A program made the translations under genes and the position numbers. A stretch of 64,000 bases of DNA from Rhizobiaceae bacterium (lineage in GTDB: Bacteria > Pseudomonadota > Alphaproteobacteria > Rhizobiales > Rhizobiaceae). The notes beneath the pieces were generated by a model that was not told the origin of the DNA, searched no databases, and saw only the letters and a list, made by a program, of their open reading frames with translations. The DNA is taken from positions 151,428 to 215,427 of the forward strand of contig JABABQ010000066.1 of assembly GCA_014238155.1 (NCBI GenBank), read 5' to 3'. Shown here in pieces: positions 47,151 to 55,407 of this stretch. How positions within the stretch are numbered: the first letter of the stretch is position 1; each line of letters begins with the position of its first letter.

Positions 47151-47900
47151 TGGCAGCAATGCGGACACAGTGTGAATTCGTGACTTCACAGCAATGAAAA
47201 TTGGAATGGCTGCTTACGAGATCGCAACATTATTTCAGCAAACTGACCAACGGTAACTCCCCTCCATTGTCATCCCCGCGCAGGCGGGGACCCAAGCTGC
47301 CGCATCAAGAAAAAGGTTGGTTTAGAGGAATGTGCAACAACTTCCACAGCCAATGTTGCTTTTCATTCCGGTTGATAAGTGGGTCCCCGCCTGCGCGGGG
47401 ATGACAAGGGAGTGGGCGGCAGGTTTTCATTGGCATCTCACGAAAACTTATCCCCGCCCTCTCAACCTCCCGTACACTACGCTCACATTCCCCGTTCGGA
47501 GGTATTCCGAGGCGTCGTCAACATGGGGGATGTCGGTGCCCGGTGGTTGAGGTTAACGTAACCCGCGCTGCCGGGAGGCGCATTTTGGATTTGTCCGTGC
47601 TCTCTCAGCCACGCGTGCCTATCGCGCTCGCCGCGTTGGTCGGGGAAAAGGAGTTCCGCACTTTGGGCTTGACCCAGTAAATGTGCTTAAGTCTCCATCA
47701 AGTGGTTTCACTTCTGATGGTCGGACAGGCGAAGTTAAAAGCCATACGCGCTTCCGTTTAGCAGATTATGAAAGATCAACGGTGCAATTGGTTCAGCAAA
47801 TTCCGCTCGCGTGTGGCCAAATCTCGGCGGTGACTTTGCATGCAGGGAATTTTGATATAATTGGTGGCGAGAACGAACAATCTTTGCCGATGGATCGAAA
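47151..47900. other. Intergenic region with a long inverted repeat
   Basis: No gene is supported. It contains the 28-bp inverted repeat pair listed separately. A short frame around 47580-47682 reads plausibly (ending EFRTLGLTQ) but has no start signal or homology I recognise. Confidence 0.4.
47267..47407. repeat. Perfect 28-bp inverted repeat pair
   Basis: Left arm 47267-47294 (TTGTCATCCCCGCGCAGG...) and right arm 47380-47407 are exact reverse complements, separated by 85 bases. Each arm itself contains the short dyad CCCCGC..GCGGGG. The pattern resembles widespread short palindromic intergenic repeats or a miniature element. Confidence 0.88.
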
Positions 47901-48917
47901 ATGCGGGCCGCTCTGATTGGACTTGGAATGGTGTCTCGCGCATATGGTGATGCGTTACGCAATTCCAGAACGGTGTCGTTGGACAGCGTTTTTGCCCGGA
48001 CATCGAAAAGCCGGATGAATTTTTTGACCGAATGGTCCGCACTGGAGGCGACAGCCTGCGACAGTGTCGCGGAGATCGCCGCTTCGGATGTCGATTTCGT
48101 AATCCTCACCACGCCACCAAACGCGCGGGGTGATATCGTCGACGTGCTGGTTAAAGCCGGCAAGCCAATTTTGATGGAAAAGCCGGTGGAACGGACACTC
48201 GAAAACGCCACCGCACTGGTTGAAACATGTGAGGCTGCTGACATTCCGCTTGGCATCGTGCTGCAACATCGCGCCCGTCCTGTTGTGTCCGACCTTCGCC
48301 GGATCATGCCGACTCTGGGCCCATTGAGAGCTGTCGAGGTCAACGTTCCATGGTGGCGGCCACAAGCCTATTATGATGAACCGGGGCGTGGCAGCTATGC
48401 GCGTGACGGCGGTGGAGTGCTGATAAGTCAGGCGATCCATACGCTCGACTTGATGTTATCGCTGACCGGACCCGCAACGGAGGTGACTGCCATGGCAGCG
48501 ACCACCGGATTTCACCAGATGGAAGCAGAGGATTTTGTTACGGCTGGACTGCGCTTTGCCAATGGGGCTGTCGGTCAGCTATTTGCGACCACTGCGAGTT
48601 TTCCCGGCCGGGGGGAGACCATCATGCTGCACTTTCAGCACGGCTCAGCCCATCTTGATGCTGGAATTTTGCGGATCGATCGCCAGAACGGGACCAGCGA
48701 AACATTCGGCCATGTCTCCGGTTCAGGTGCCGGAGCGGATCCGATGGCTTTTACCAGCGAGTGGCACCGGTTCATGATCGAGGATTTCGCCGATGCGCTG
48801 CGGCAGAACCGCCCACCGCTTGTTACCGGCCGAGAAGCGCTGGGTGTACATCGACTCATCGCGGCCCTGGAAAATTCAGCGCGGACCGGTACCCGTGTGC
48901 AAATTAAGGAAACCTGA
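47901..48917 (+). CDS. Gfo/Idh/MocA-family oxidoreductase 1
   Basis: 338 residues. N-terminal Rossmann motif AALIGLGMVSRAYGDAL, TTPPNARGDIVDVLVKAGKPILMEKP with the conserved EKP, and a C-terminal substrate domain with GGGVLISQAIHTLDLMLSLTG carrying the GGxxxxxxxHxxD pattern. Such NAD(P)-dependent enzymes oxidise or reduce sugars and cyclitols. First of three relatives in one operon; the next ATG follows after one base. Confidence 0.92.
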   Translation: MRAALIGLGMVSRAYGDALRNSRTVSLDSVFARTSKSRMNFLTEWSALEATACDSVAEIAASDVDFVILTTPPNARGDIVDVLVKAGKPILMEKPVERTLENATALVETCEAADIPLGIVLQHRARPVVSDLRRIMPTLGPLRAVEVNVPWWRPQAYYDEPGRGSYARDGGGVLISQAIHTLDLMLSLTGPATEVTAMAATTGFHQMEAEDFVTAGLRFANGAVGQLFATTASFPGRGETIMLHFQHGSAHLDAGILRIDRQNGTSETFGHVSGSGAGADPMAFTSEWHRFMIEDFADALRQNRPPLVTGREALGVHRLIAALENSARTGTRVQIKET

Positions 48918-48918
48918 A

Positions 48919-49932
48919 ATGCCTCTAAAACTCGGTGTGCTCGGCATCGACCACGGCCACATTTTCGGAATGCTGTCCAACATGAAGGCGCAGGGCTGCA
49001 CCTGCGACACCTACTGGACAGACGGAGCGGCGGTGACGGAAGCAAAATTCAACACTGTTTTCCCCGACGTCGCCAAGACCGAAGACCGCCGCCGCATCCT
49101 GGATGATCCCGACATTGCGATGGTCCTGATTTCAGCCGTGCCCGCTGACCGGGCGCAACTTGCCATCGAAGCGATGGAAGCGGGCAAGGATGTGATGGTC
49201 GACAAGCCCGGCTGTACCACGTTTGATCAGCTTTCGGCGATCAAGGAAGTGCAGCGCCGCACCGGACGTATCTGGACCGTGAATTTTTCCGAACGCTTCG
49301 AAGTCGCTGCCGTCACCCGTGCCGAAGAACTGGTCTTCGCTGGTGCCATCGGGCGGGTGGTGCAAACCGTCGGTCTTGGACCGCACAAGCAGAACCTGGC
49401 GACGCGCCCCGACTGGTATTTCAAGCGCGAGCGTTTTGGGGGCATACTTTGCGACATCGGCAGTCACCAGATCGATCAGTTTCTTCATTTTACCGGATCA
49501 ACCAGCGCTGAGATCGTTCACGCACTGGTCGAAAACACCACGATGCCCGATCATCCTGAATTCGAGGATTTCGGTGAAATCGTGCTGAAATCCGATGGTG
49601 GGCATGGATACATCCGGGTTGATTGGTTCACACCTAACGGTTTACCGACATGGGGCGACGGGCGGCTTTTTCTGCAGGGCACCGAAGGCCAAATCGAACT
49701 ACGCAAATATACCGATATTGGTCGCCCCCATGTCACCAACTCGCTATATCTGGTCAATGGAGAGCGAAACGAGTTGATCCCTTGCGAAGACGCGGGCTTG
49801 CCCTACTTCCCGCGCCTCGTTGCGGATGTGCAGGACCGCACCGAAACTGCAGTTGGGCAAGCACATACGTTCACCACGACCGAACTTGCGATCCGTGCTC
49901 AGATGATCGCCGGAGAGGGGCCGGCATGCTGA
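48919..49932 (+). CDS. Gfo/Idh/MocA-family oxidoreductase 2
   Basis: 337 residues from ATG 48919, one base after the previous stop with AAGGA upstream; the longer frame from 48793 overlaps its neighbour and is rejected. Nucleotide-binding start KLGVLGIDHGHIFGML is atypical (IDHGH instead of GxGxxG). VDKPGCTTFDQLSAI replaces the EKP motif by DKP. GGILCDIGSHQIDQFLHFTG holds the expected His. It overlaps the third gene by seven bases. Confidence 0.88.
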   Translation: MPLKLGVLGIDHGHIFGMLSNMKAQGCTCDTYWTDGAAVTEAKFNTVFPDVAKTEDRRRILDDPDIAMVLISAVPADRAQLAIEAMEAGKDVMVDKPGCTTFDQLSAIKEVQRRTGRIWTVNFSERFEVAAVTRAEELVFAGAIGRVVQTVGLGPHKQNLATRPDWYFKRERFGGILCDIGSHQIDQFLHFTGSTSAEIVHALVENTTMPDHPEFEDFGEIVLKSDGGHGYIRVDWFTPNGLPTWGDGRLFLQGTEGQIELRKYTDIGRPHVTNSLYLVNGERNELIPCEDAGLPYFPRLVADVQDRTETAVGQAHTFTTTELAIRAQMIAGEGPAC

Positions 49933-50981
49933 ACGTTGCAATCATCGGCGCTGGAATCGGCAAGAAACATCTGCAGGGTTTCGCGCAACTGCCGGAATCT
50001 TATGCCGTGCGGACTATTTGCGATCTCGACGAGGATCGCGGTAAAACATTGGCGGACAGTCACCCGGGTGCCGGATTCATTTCCGACCTTGCCACGGTAC
50101 TGGCCGATCCAGAGATCGATATCGTCGACATTTGTCTGCCACCGCACCTGCATTTCAGCACCTGCATGGACGCGCTTGACGCGGGCAAGAAGGTGATCTG
50201 CGAAAAACCGCTGGTGACGTCGCTGCATGAGGCCGATCTTCTGGCCGCAAAAGTGGCTGAGACGGGTGGCTTCGTAGGGCCGGTATTTCAATACCGCTTT
50301 GGTCTTGGCGCCGCACAGCTGCAGGCATTGATCGACGCGGGTCTGGCGGGACGCGCCTATGCCGGGACGCTGGAAACCCACTGGGACCGCCCGGCCAGTT
50401 ATTACGAGATTCCCTGGCGTGGCACTTGGGCCGGCGAGCAAGGAGGAGCAATCCTTGGTCACGCGATCCATATTCACGACCTGTTGCCGACTTTTTTGGG
50501 TCCGGTCGACCGGGTTTTTGCGGATCTGGCCACCCGCGTAAACGACATAGAGATTGAAGATTGTGCTGCGCTGAGCATCCGCATGAAAAGTGGCGCGCTG
50601 ATTACATCTTCCGTTACGTTGGGATGCGCAGAAAACATGAGCCGGATGCGTTTGGTGTTTGAAGGCTTTACCGTGGAATCCGATCATGCACCCTATGACC
50701 TGGCACAAAAGGGCTGGCATTTTACTGCCCGTGCTCCTACTCGGCAGGCACAGATTGATGAGGTGCTGGCGAGCGTTGGCCCGGTGCTCTCAGGATTTGC
50801 GGGCATGTTCGACGCGCTCGCCCGTGCGTTGAATGGCGAGGAGGCCCCCTTTGTGACGCTGGAGGACGGCCGCCAGTCGCTGGAATTCGTCACCGCGATC
50901 TACAGTTCGGCCCGCACTGGTGCACCGGTGTCGCTGCCTTTGAGCTCGAATTGCAGGCTATACGAAGGATGGTTGCCGTAA
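49926..50981 (+). CDS. Gfo/Idh/MocA-family oxidoreductase 3
   Basis: 351 residues from ATG 49926, which overlaps the end of the previous gene; the longer frame from 49650 is rejected. Motifs: NVAIIGAGIGKKHLQGF, DICLPPHLHFSTCMDALDAGKKVICEKP and GGAILGHAIHIHDLLPTFLGP. Three paralogues in tandem suggest successive redox steps on a sugar or inositol derivative, perhaps by 3-keto intermediates. No transporter or regulator is adjacent. Confidence 0.92.
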   Translation: MLNVAIIGAGIGKKHLQGFAQLPESYAVRTICDLDEDRGKTLADSHPGAGFISDLATVLADPEIDIVDICLPPHLHFSTCMDALDAGKKVICEKPLVTSLHEADLLAAKVAETGGFVGPVFQYRFGLGAAQLQALIDAGLAGRAYAGTLETHWDRPASYYEIPWRGTWAGEQGGAILGHAIHIHDLLPTFLGPVDRVFADLATRVNDIEIEDCAALSIRMKSGALITSSVTLGCAENMSRMRLVFEGFTVESDHAPYDLAQKGWHFTARAPTRQAQIDEVLASVGPVLSGFAGMFDALARALNGEEAPFVTLEDGRQSLEFVTAIYSSARTGAPVSLPLSSNCRLYEGWLP

Positions 50982-51426
50982 ATGGACAGACCGTGATGGC
51001 TGTTTCACGCACACGACCTAGCCGTTAATTGAAGCTTAAAATTGCCGATAGTCGCACTTTGTTTGACTGCTGCTACATTGACACTGCAGAGATAATTTCG
51101 GACCGGCGGTTCGCCAGTTTTATTTGTCTTTCGAATTTATGCGCAAAATAAATATCGCATTTGCCAAAATTTCTTTTTCATTATTATTAAGTTTTTCGAA
51201 TTGAAACAAAATCGATTCAGCGTTCATATAAATATCGTCGAAATCCAGATTTGCCAAAATCCTTGTTGTCTTGCTACAATATTAAGACTTTAATTTTGGA
51301 ACCATAATTCCAAATGAGGATAATGTTCTAGTAGGTGGTGGGCAAATGCAATTCAAACATTGGACGATACAGCAGAATAAAATAAGTGCAGAAACTCGTG
51401 AATGGCGGGTTGTTGAACAATTTTTT
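50982..51426. other. AT-rich intergenic region with a short direct repeat
   Basis: No gene supported. AAATATCG followed by ATTTGCCAAAAT occurs at about 51149-51170 and again at 51229-51260. The region is much more AT-rich than its neighbours, possibly a foreign promoter region for the next gene. Confidence 0.4.
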
Positions 51427-52662
51427 ATGAAAGTGTTGCTGATATTTTCATTTGCGTCAGCCAGCTTAATATCCAGTAATTTTGCGTATGCTCATTGCAA
51501 AACGTATCATCCGCATCATTGCGTTGGCAAAGTGGCATCAGGAGCCAGGAATTTAGCATCAGGAGCAAAAAACCTGGGCAAGAAAATAACAGGGACAACA
51601 AAAAAACGCGCGAAAGCTGTATGGAAAAATCGCGCAAAACCCTTTCAAATCATTGACAGAACATTGCCTTCACCAATTCCATTTGCAGAATACATTATTA
51701 AAAACCCTGACGAAATCATAACGTTGGCCAAAAACCCGGCAAACATAATTGGAGCTCCTCTGGCAGGAATAATTGCGGATTCACGCAATAAGGTCCTCAA
51801 ACGCGGTACCAGGCCACTACCCATGGAGGTGCGCCCGCATTTCGAGGGTAAATTTTCCAATAAACTGTTGGACAGTGTCAGGTACGCAACTGGAAACAGT
51901 CTTTTCAATGGCCTTGCGCCAAAAATATCTTTGAGTACACAAGCCAACGCCATAACCCTCATGAATGTCATAGTGTTTAAAAAGTCCAGCGGCCCAACAA
52001 GTCCGGAATCGATTCAGGTGTGGGCCCATGAACTGTTCCATGTGAGGCAATATGAGCAGATGGGCCTCATGAAATTTGCCAAGACATTGACTATCCATGG
52101 TTACAAAAACAAAAATAGCCCGATCGAAAAACCAGCGTACAAGTATGGTGGCAAATTTTCTGGCATGATTAGTTTTACCAAATCATGTGACAAATCCACT
52201 TCCCGAGACACAGCTTGCTGGACGCGCAGATTTTCGGAGGAGCGTTCAGGGGATATGAGGTGCGGAAGAAATATGGCGGTAGCCGGGCTCTGGTGTTCTG
52301 GCAAATATTGCGACAATAAAAGTCTATATTGCAAGCGATTGCCGCCAAGGACCAAAACGGCTGCAGCTAGGAAGAATTCAAAATGGATTTCAGAAGAAAA
52401 ACCGAATGCTTCATTTCGGATTGATAAGCGTGGCAAAGGAAAATTGGTTTCGGGTCTAAAGTGCAAAGGGAGATACTGCGACAATCTCTCGGGTTATACG
52501 ATCGACACCAGCCTAAGAAATACAGGTCAGTGGAAATGGCTTCCCTTTTTCTCAGAAGAGCATGGTGGGAGGGTTTGCGGTAAAAATCAGTATGTGACAG
52601 GTATCGGCTGCAAAGGATCTTATTGCGATAACATTTCGTTGCATTGTTCAACCGTAAAATAG
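51427..52662 (+). CDS. Secreted HELFH-motif protein with cysteine repeats
   Basis: 411 residues from ATG 51427, which begins a clear signal peptide (ending near NFAYAHC). After a basic, Lys/Ala-rich region, a zinc-metallopeptidase-like motif appears at WAHELFHVRQYEQMG (HExxH variant HELFH), reminiscent of the DUF4157 group. The last ~160 residues carry three copies of a motif G-x-x-C-x-G-x-Y-C-D-N-x-S (GLWCSGKYCDNKS, GLKCKGRYCDNLS, GIGCKGSYCDNIS), probably disulfide-bonded. AT-rich codon use unlike its neighbours suggests transfer. A secreted protease or surface-binding protein is inference. Confidence 0.78.
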   Translation: MKVLLIFSFASASLISSNFAYAHCKTYHPHHCVGKVASGARNLASGAKNLGKKITGTTKKRAKAVWKNRAKPFQIIDRTLPSPIPFAEYIIKNPDEIITLAKNPANIIGAPLAGIIADSRNKVLKRGTRPLPMEVRPHFEGKFSNKLLDSVRYATGNSLFNGLAPKISLSTQANAITLMNVIVFKKSSGPTSPESIQVWAHELFHVRQYEQMGLMKFAKTLTIHGYKNKNSPIEKPAYKYGGKFSGMISFTKSCDKSTSRDTACWTRRFSEERSGDMRCGRNMAVAGLWCSGKYCDNKSLYCKRLPPRTKTAAARKNSKWISEEKPNASFRIDKRGKGKLVSGLKCKGRYCDNLSGYTIDTSLRNTGQWKWLPFFSEEHGGRVCGKNQYVTGIGCKGSYCDNISLHCSTVK

Positions 52663-52679
52663 GCGATGAAATTAGCGAC

Positions 52680-52715
52680 TTTGGCTGACACATTTTACCG
52701 GGTCTGTCAGCCAAA
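52680..52715. terminator. Bidirectional hairpin terminator
   Basis: Perfect 11-bp inverted repeat TTTGGCTGACA / TGTCAGCCAAA with a 14-base loop, in the 71-base gap between convergent stops. Confidence 0.75.
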
Positions 52716-52733
52716 GGAAAGACAGCCGAACCG

Positions 52734-53204
52734 CTATTTTCCGGAGCGATATTTGTGACAGGCGGCGCAGGATTTGCCTACATCCCCAATGGTGCTCTGC
52801 AATCCTTCAAGCGTTCCGGAAGCATTGACCATGGCGTCAATTGACACCTTGATACCTTTTATAGGCTCCATGATTGCCGGCCATGTCGACCAGATTTCCG
52901 GTTTAGCACGCGTTGCATCACCAAGCTCAGCGGTACTTGTACCTGGTGCCCACATGGTGCTTTGATCGATACCTTCAGCTTCTACCAAACTGAGTGATTT
53001 GGCCGACGCGACGGCAAGCTTTGCGTCGTACTTGGTCTTGCCGGATGCCATGTTGCCCAGAATACTCAGATAATAATTATTCAACTGCATAACCGCCTGA
53101 CGCGCCTTGACCGAGCTCGGCACATGGGAATCTGCCAGGGCCACGACCGAAAAGGCAACTGCTGCAGCTATTGCGCCGCAGATAATACCCACAATTTTCT
53201 TCAT
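52734..53204 (-). CDS. Cytochrome c' (class II)
   Basis: 156 residues with a signal peptide (cleaved near VVALADSHV). Heme c is bound close to the C-terminus at C146-A-A-C149-H150-K, the mark of class II cytochromes, and the sequence is predicted helical (SSVKARQAVMQLNNYYLSILGNM). Periplasmic cytochromes c' bind NO and other gases or serve in stress responses. It is divergent from the TetR gene, which may control it. Confidence 0.88.
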   Translation of the reverse strand: MKKIVGIICGAIAAAVAFSVVALADSHVPSSVKARQAVMQLNNYYLSILGNMASGKTKYDAKLAVASAKSLSLVEAEGIDQSTMWAPGTSTAELGDATRAKPEIWSTWPAIMEPIKGIKVSIDAMVNASGTLEGLQSTIGDVGKSCAACHKYRSGK

Positions 53205-53350
53205 CTAGAAACTCCTTCATTTGTGTGAAATTCGATTTCGCAGTTTGGTCCAAACTGTCGCTGAGGTGAAAGCTTCTCGCATTTTGCCGTCCACGCTGAA
53301 ACTGGTAGGCTAGGGTGGGCCAACATTTTGACCCCGCGATTTAGCTATAG

Positions 53351-53383
53351 AACAAATTGTACCGTTATGCAACAATTTGTACC
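53351..53383. promoter_or_regulatory. Paired operator upstream of the TetR gene
   Basis: AACAAATTGTACC (53351) and AACAATTTGTACC (53371) form a direct repeat at 20-base spacing; the inner 9-mers ACAAATTGT and ACAATTTGT are also exact inverted repeats. They end 16 bases before the TetR ATG, a typical autoregulatory site. Confidence 0.6.
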
Positions 53384-53398
53384 ATAGATTGGAGTTTC

Positions 53399-53986
53399 AT
53401 GAGTAAACAAGAAGATCCACGACTAATCGCCACCCGCACGCACGCTTTAGATGCATCGCTCGAGCTTCTTCAGGAAGAGGGAGTTTTGGCAGTCACGCAT
53501 GCGTCAGTGAGTGCATTGACCGGCATTTCACGAAGCACATTGTACAGGCATTGGCCGACGCTGCATGAATTGCGAAACAGCGCATTTCTGCGCGCCGCGA
53601 CCTCCCAGGTTTTCCCTCCAAGGACAAATGGTCCGCTCAGAACTGATCTTACCTGGTTATTGGGTGGTTTGGTGACAGCACTGAATGAAACCCCTTGGGG
53701 GCAGGTCGCCCCCCAGGTCGTTGCCGCAGCTGCGACCGACAGACAGGCCCGCGCGGTCATAAACACTTTCATGCAGGATCGATTCCAATATGTTAGAGAG
53801 GCTTTTGAGGCGGCAAAATCACGCGGTGAAGTTGCCGATGATGTGGAAGTGAATCCGCTGATTGAAATGGTGATAGCTGTCCCATATTTCCGAAAGCTTA
53901 TTGCTGGGCTGCCACTCGATCACACATGGCTGGAAAACCATGTCGATCTGATCTGCCGGTTAGCAACAGACCAAACGACCGCCTAG
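53399..53986 (+). CDS. TetR-family transcriptional regulator
   Basis: 195 residues from ATG 53399 with TGGAG upstream; the TTG at 53357 falls in the operator and is less likely. The helix-turn-helix is THASVSALTGISRSTLYRHWPTLHELR (about 35-62). The C-terminal ligand domain includes VVAAAATDRQARAVINTFMQDRF, similar to the TetR_C subgroup of AcrR-like proteins. It probably represses itself and perhaps the divergent cytochrome c' gene. Confidence 0.9.
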   Translation: MSKQEDPRLIATRTHALDASLELLQEEGVLAVTHASVSALTGISRSTLYRHWPTLHELRNSAFLRAATSQVFPPRTNGPLRTDLTWLLGGLVTALNETPWGQVAPQVVAAAATDRQARAVINTFMQDRFQYVREAFEAAKSRGEVADDVEVNPLIEMVIAVPYFRKLIAGLPLDHTWLENHVDLICRLATDQTTA

Positions 53987-54100
53987 TAAGTTTGATCGAA
54001 TTCACATGCGGTCAATGTGAATACCGATTGATTGTCGCTTAACAGCGCTTGCGCAGGCGGGCGAAGGCCCGCTGCGGTTTGGTTCGCGGCTTTGCCGCTA

Positions 54101-54171
54101 GCGCTCACGCAGGCGGCTTCGCCGCCGCTCCGCGGGGGCGGCGCATTAGCGCCGGACGGCTCTTCGCCGTC
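54101..54171 (-). repeat. Triple-hairpin repeat unit 4
   Basis: Reverse orientation: GCGCTCACGC, hairpin C GGCGGC-tt-GCCGCC region, hairpin B CGGCGC-atta-GCGCCG, hairpin A GACGGC-tcttc-GCCGTC. A degenerate partial unit precedes it at about 54047-54100. Confidence 0.85.
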
Positions 54172-54224
54172 TTCTACGGATAGTTCGGTGTTGGGGTGAG
54201 GCGAACTCCGCAGGCTCCGTATCA

Positions 54225-54296
54225 GGCCGCGAAGAGCGGCCCGGTCGAAAGACCGCCCCCGCGGAGCGAAGGGCTTTAGCCCGACAGCGTGAGCGC
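54225..54296 (+). repeat. Triple-hairpin repeat unit 5
   Basis: Hairpin A GGCCGC-gaaga-GCGGCC, hairpin B CGGTC-gaaa-GACCG, hairpin C GGGC-ttta-GCCC, end GCGTGAGCGC. All three stems differ from unit 6 yet still pair. Confidence 0.87.
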
Positions 54297-54345
54297 AAAA
54301 TAAACTCCGCGGCGCCAAATTCCGAACCCTGATCTGCCCGTACAA

Positions 54346-54417
54346 GACGGCGAAGAGCCGTCCGGCGCCAGCGCCGCCCCCACGGAGCGGCGGGCCTTCG
54401 CCCGCCTGCGTGAGCGC
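54346..54417 (+). repeat. Triple-hairpin repeat unit 6
   Basis: Hairpin A GACGGC-gaaga-GCCGTC, hairpin B CGGCGC-ca-GCGCCG, linker CCCCCACGGAGC, hairpin C GGCGGGC-ctt-GCCCGCC, end GCGTGAGCGC. Confidence 0.87.
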
Positions 54418-54441
54418 AAAACAAACCCCGCGGCGCCAAAT

Positions 54442-54804
54442 TCAGTTCCCCCGCGGCTTCGAACTCCCATCTCCCGACCCCTCAATCTCCGAAATATCAA
54501 GCAGGGGAACCTCCGATTGACGGGGCGGACTTTGAGGGAAAGTCTGGCCTCGCGTCAAATCGGGGTCCCCCCACCGCACCGCCGGCGACGCCATCTGCGA
54601 CAATGACGTTACCGGCGGCGGCGACGGCGGCGAATCCGTGTTTCCGCGCTCCAACCCGGCGCGGCGTAATCTGTAGGTAAAGAATTGCTGGGTGATGGTA
54701 ATAAGGGTAGCCGCTGGAATCAGCATTGCCGCAAATTTCAACCAGTCGGGAAATGACTGCAGTGTATCGAACAGGTCTTTCCAGATGCTGTAATCGGTCT
54801 CCAT
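54442..54804 (-). CDS. One-TM small protein of the duplicated module, copy 2
   Basis: 120 residues from ATG 54804 with GAGGGAGG upstream. It is nearly identical to copy 1 (METDYSIWKDLFDTLQSFPDW, the same helix LKFAAMLIPAATLITITQQ) and differs chiefly by a shorter Pro-rich stretch (residues about 54-60). The tail PRQSEVPLLDISEIEG is preserved exactly, suggesting selection or recent duplication. Function unknown; a toxin-like or anchor role is speculation. Confidence 0.7.
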   Translation of the reverse strand: METDYSIWKDLFDTLQSFPDWLKFAAMLIPAATLITITQQFFTYRLRRAGLERGNTDSPPSPPPVTSLSQMASPAVRWGDPDLTRGQTFPQSPPRQSEVPLLDISEIEGSGDGSSKPRGN

Positions 54805-54838
54805 GATACCTCCCTCAATTTCGAGCATGCCCGTGCAA

Positions 54839-54913
54839 GGCGGCGAAGAGCCGCCCGGTGCACGTGCGCCGCGCCCGCGCAGGCGTTTGGCAAAGCCAAA
54901 CTGCCGTGAGCGC
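54839..54913 (+). repeat. Triple-hairpin repeat unit 7
   Basis: Hairpin A GGCGGC-gaaga-GCCGCC, hairpin B CGGTGCACGTGCGCCG with a G-T pair, a longer hairpin C GTTTGGC-aaa-GCCAAAC, end CCGTGAGCGC. Confidence 0.85.
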
Positions 54914-54991
54914 AAGCGCTGTTAAGCGCAAAAAACAAAACACTACCGGAGGCATCGCTGCGGCGGCGGCGAGCGCTGCAGCGGCGAAAAA

Positions 54992-55212
54992 CCTCTGGTA
55001 GTCAGGGAGTTTAGAAATCGCAACTAGACGACCGCTATGGCCTTTAGATTATCCCCCGAGGGGAAAGCTCCTGGACATACGCCAAAGACTCCCCGACCCG
55101 AAGGTTGAGGAGGTATCGTTACGGTCAATACCGACCGCTTGTGGTGGGGAAATCACGCCCCGAAGCCAACGAGTGTCGCAGGCTCTGGGGGAACACTAGC
55201 GGGAGCGGGGGG
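54992..55212. ncRNA. Candidate structured RNA, copy 2
   Basis: 221 bases matching 46820-47038 in all conserved blocks. Stem CGGTC-aatacc-GACCG (55122-55137) replaces CGGCC-gatacc-GGCCG; the CCCC-cga-GGGG hairpin here is CCC-ccgaa-GGG in copy 1. Changes that keep pairing imply an RNA or a DNA fold under selection. Strand not settled. Confidence 0.55.
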
Positions 55213-55325
55213 TGATGTGAAGGGGGAGTTGGCGGTAAATCTCGGCCCTTAGCCAAAGTTCGGCAACCGTAAGTTATTTTTCCTAAAGCGGTAATTCAGT
55301 TGAGTTAGCCATTTTATGGCTCAGA

Positions 55326-55385
55326 TGACCGCTCAGCGGACTTAGCACCATTTTTGATTAGGTCTGTTGTCTTACCCACGACACG
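55326..55385. repeat. Short dispersed repeat, copy A
   Basis: TGACCGCTCAGCGGACTTAG then CACCATTTTTGATTAGG; related to 60447-60508 and 62077-62135 by the core GACCGAG..GCGGACCT...ACC.TTTT and a nearby TGTTGTC..ACGACAC-like end. Confidence 0.5.
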
Positions 55386-55407
55386 GCAACTGCCGTCCTT
55401 AATACCG

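Larger units (their letters stand above)
54346..55325 (-). repeat. Duplicated ~1-kb module, copy 2
   Basis: Same order and orientation as copy 1 at 46174-47150: hairpin unit 6, TM-protein gene, hairpin unit 7, structured element, and the AT-rich tail ending near TTTTATGGCTCAGATG. The spacing between copies is about 8.2 kb. Confidence 0.85.

Noticed and set aside
49650..49925. Long N-terminal extension of dehydrogenase 3
   Set aside because: It overlaps the previous gene; the Rossmann motif begins right at ATG 49926.
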